From Streptomyces fungicidicus (GTDB lineage: Bacteria > Actinomycetota > Actinomycetes > Streptomycetales > Streptomycetaceae), in assembly GCF_003665435.1 (NCBI RefSeq), contig NZ_CP023407.1, forward strand, positions 1-64,000: a stretch of 64,000 bases of DNA. Direction: 5' to 3'. The position numbers and the translations under genes were made by a program. Positions 63,690 through 64,000 of this stretch are shown in pieces. Numbering within the stretch: the stretch's first letter is position 1; the number at the start of each line of letters is the position of its first letter. The notes under the pieces are model-generated. The model was not told where the DNA came from, searched no databases, and saw only the letters and a program-made list of their open reading frames with translations.

Positions 63690-64000
63690 TCGTACTCCCG
63701 GTGGAACTCATCGATCCGCTTGAGGAAGAGGAGTTCCCGGCCGTTCCCGGTCCGGGCCTGCGGAACGATGTCGGTGCTCAACAGCGCGTTCCGGGTGCCG
63801 AATTTCACCGCGTGATTGGCCTGGAGCAGTGAGTCGTACTCCGGCATCGTCAGCTCGTACCGGGCGTCGAGGTGCTTCTCCATCTCGAGAGCGCGTGTGC
63901 GGTCCTGGCTCTCCTGGCGGGCCACGCCGCTGAAGAACTCGGAGCAGCAGCCGGAGCCGTAGGAGAAGACGCCGATGCGCTGGGGGCCGGTGAGATCCGC
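63677..64000 (-). CDS. HMG-CoA synthase-like enzyme, C-terminal part
   Basis: The minus frame is open to the window edge; the visible 107 residues start RIGVFSYGSGCCSEFFSGV, the typical C-terminal motif of HMG-CoA synthases, and end IDEFHREYEWVS. In trans-AT clusters this enzyme (PksG/MupH-type) adds acetyl from the donor ACP to the beta-keto group. The N-terminal active site (Glu-Cys-His) lies outside the window. Confidence 0.9.
   Translation of the reverse strand, partial: ADLTGPQRIGVFSYGSGCCSEFFSGVARQESQDRTRALEMEKHLDARYELTMPEYDSLLQANHAVKFGTRNALLSTDIVPQARTGNGRELLFLKRIDEFHREYEWVS

Overview
The window is high-GC actinobacterial DNA, almost certainly a Streptomyces chromosome arm or large linear replicon. 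Supporting signs are GTG starts, GTGA/ATGA gene overlaps, rare TTA codons placed in two genes, hairpin terminators without U-tracts, subtelomere-type helicases with helicase-associated (HA) domains, and dense insertion-sequence debris. No rRNA genes, CRISPR arrays or complete tRNA genes were seen.

Left third (1-25 kb) is accessory DNA. It opens with a helical-repeat protein cut by the window edge and an XRE-NACHT-LRR ATPase. A decay zone follows (IS701 remnant, a broken nuclease-like 5' fragment, a frameshifted HA-domain helicase). Next come a winged-helix protein that may be a replication initiator and a HEPN/zinc-ribbon protein behind a 20-bp palindrome. The centrepiece is a Tn7/Tn5053-like transposon at about 12.4-20.1 kb: tnsA (frameshifted by a 113-bp tandem duplication), tniA/tnsB (intact DD35E), tniB/tnsC (intact AAA ATPase) and a tniQ whose C-terminus is fused to five HA units. 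A second decayed HA helicase lies directly after it. Three IS5-type elements or remnants, a tRNA-Arg-like remnant and a Ras/Rab-like small GTPase complete this part.

Middle (25.7-38.8 kb): a secreted RHS-repeat protein with a hydrophobic C-terminal tip, followed on the same strand by four tiny membrane proteins and then an orphan, frameshifted copy of the RHS tip. This looks like a polymorphic-toxin locus. Small zinc-ribbon proteins, an SRPBCC protein, a RidA/MarR divergent pair with two operator copies, and decayed IS481, IS5 and IS256 elements follow.

Right part (38.8-64 kb) is coherent metabolic DNA. It holds a [NiFe] hydrogenase operon of the group 3b type (HydB-cNMP-binding protein-HydG-HydD-HydA, with its maturation protease upstream). 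Next are three envelope or SUKH-like proteins and a secreted hypothetical. A persulfide/sulfite operon (persulfide dioxygenase-rhodanese, rhodanese, TauE/SafE exporter, 48-aa ORF, MFS transporter) lies behind two CsoR/CstR-like palindromes. At the edge is the end of a trans-AT polyketide cluster with a complete beta-branching cassette: HMG-CoA synthase-like (partial), two crotonase-fold enzymes, donor ACP and a Cys-to-Ser ketosynthase, plus a free acyltransferase, an SDR and a KR-ACP-flavoprotein-hydrolase fusion in which two domains appear to lack their catalytic residue.

The strongest candidates for something undescribed are the TniQ-HA targeting protein beside HA helicase remnants, the RHS tip with serial micro-membrane proteins, and the KR-ACP-flavoprotein-pseudohydrolase fusion.
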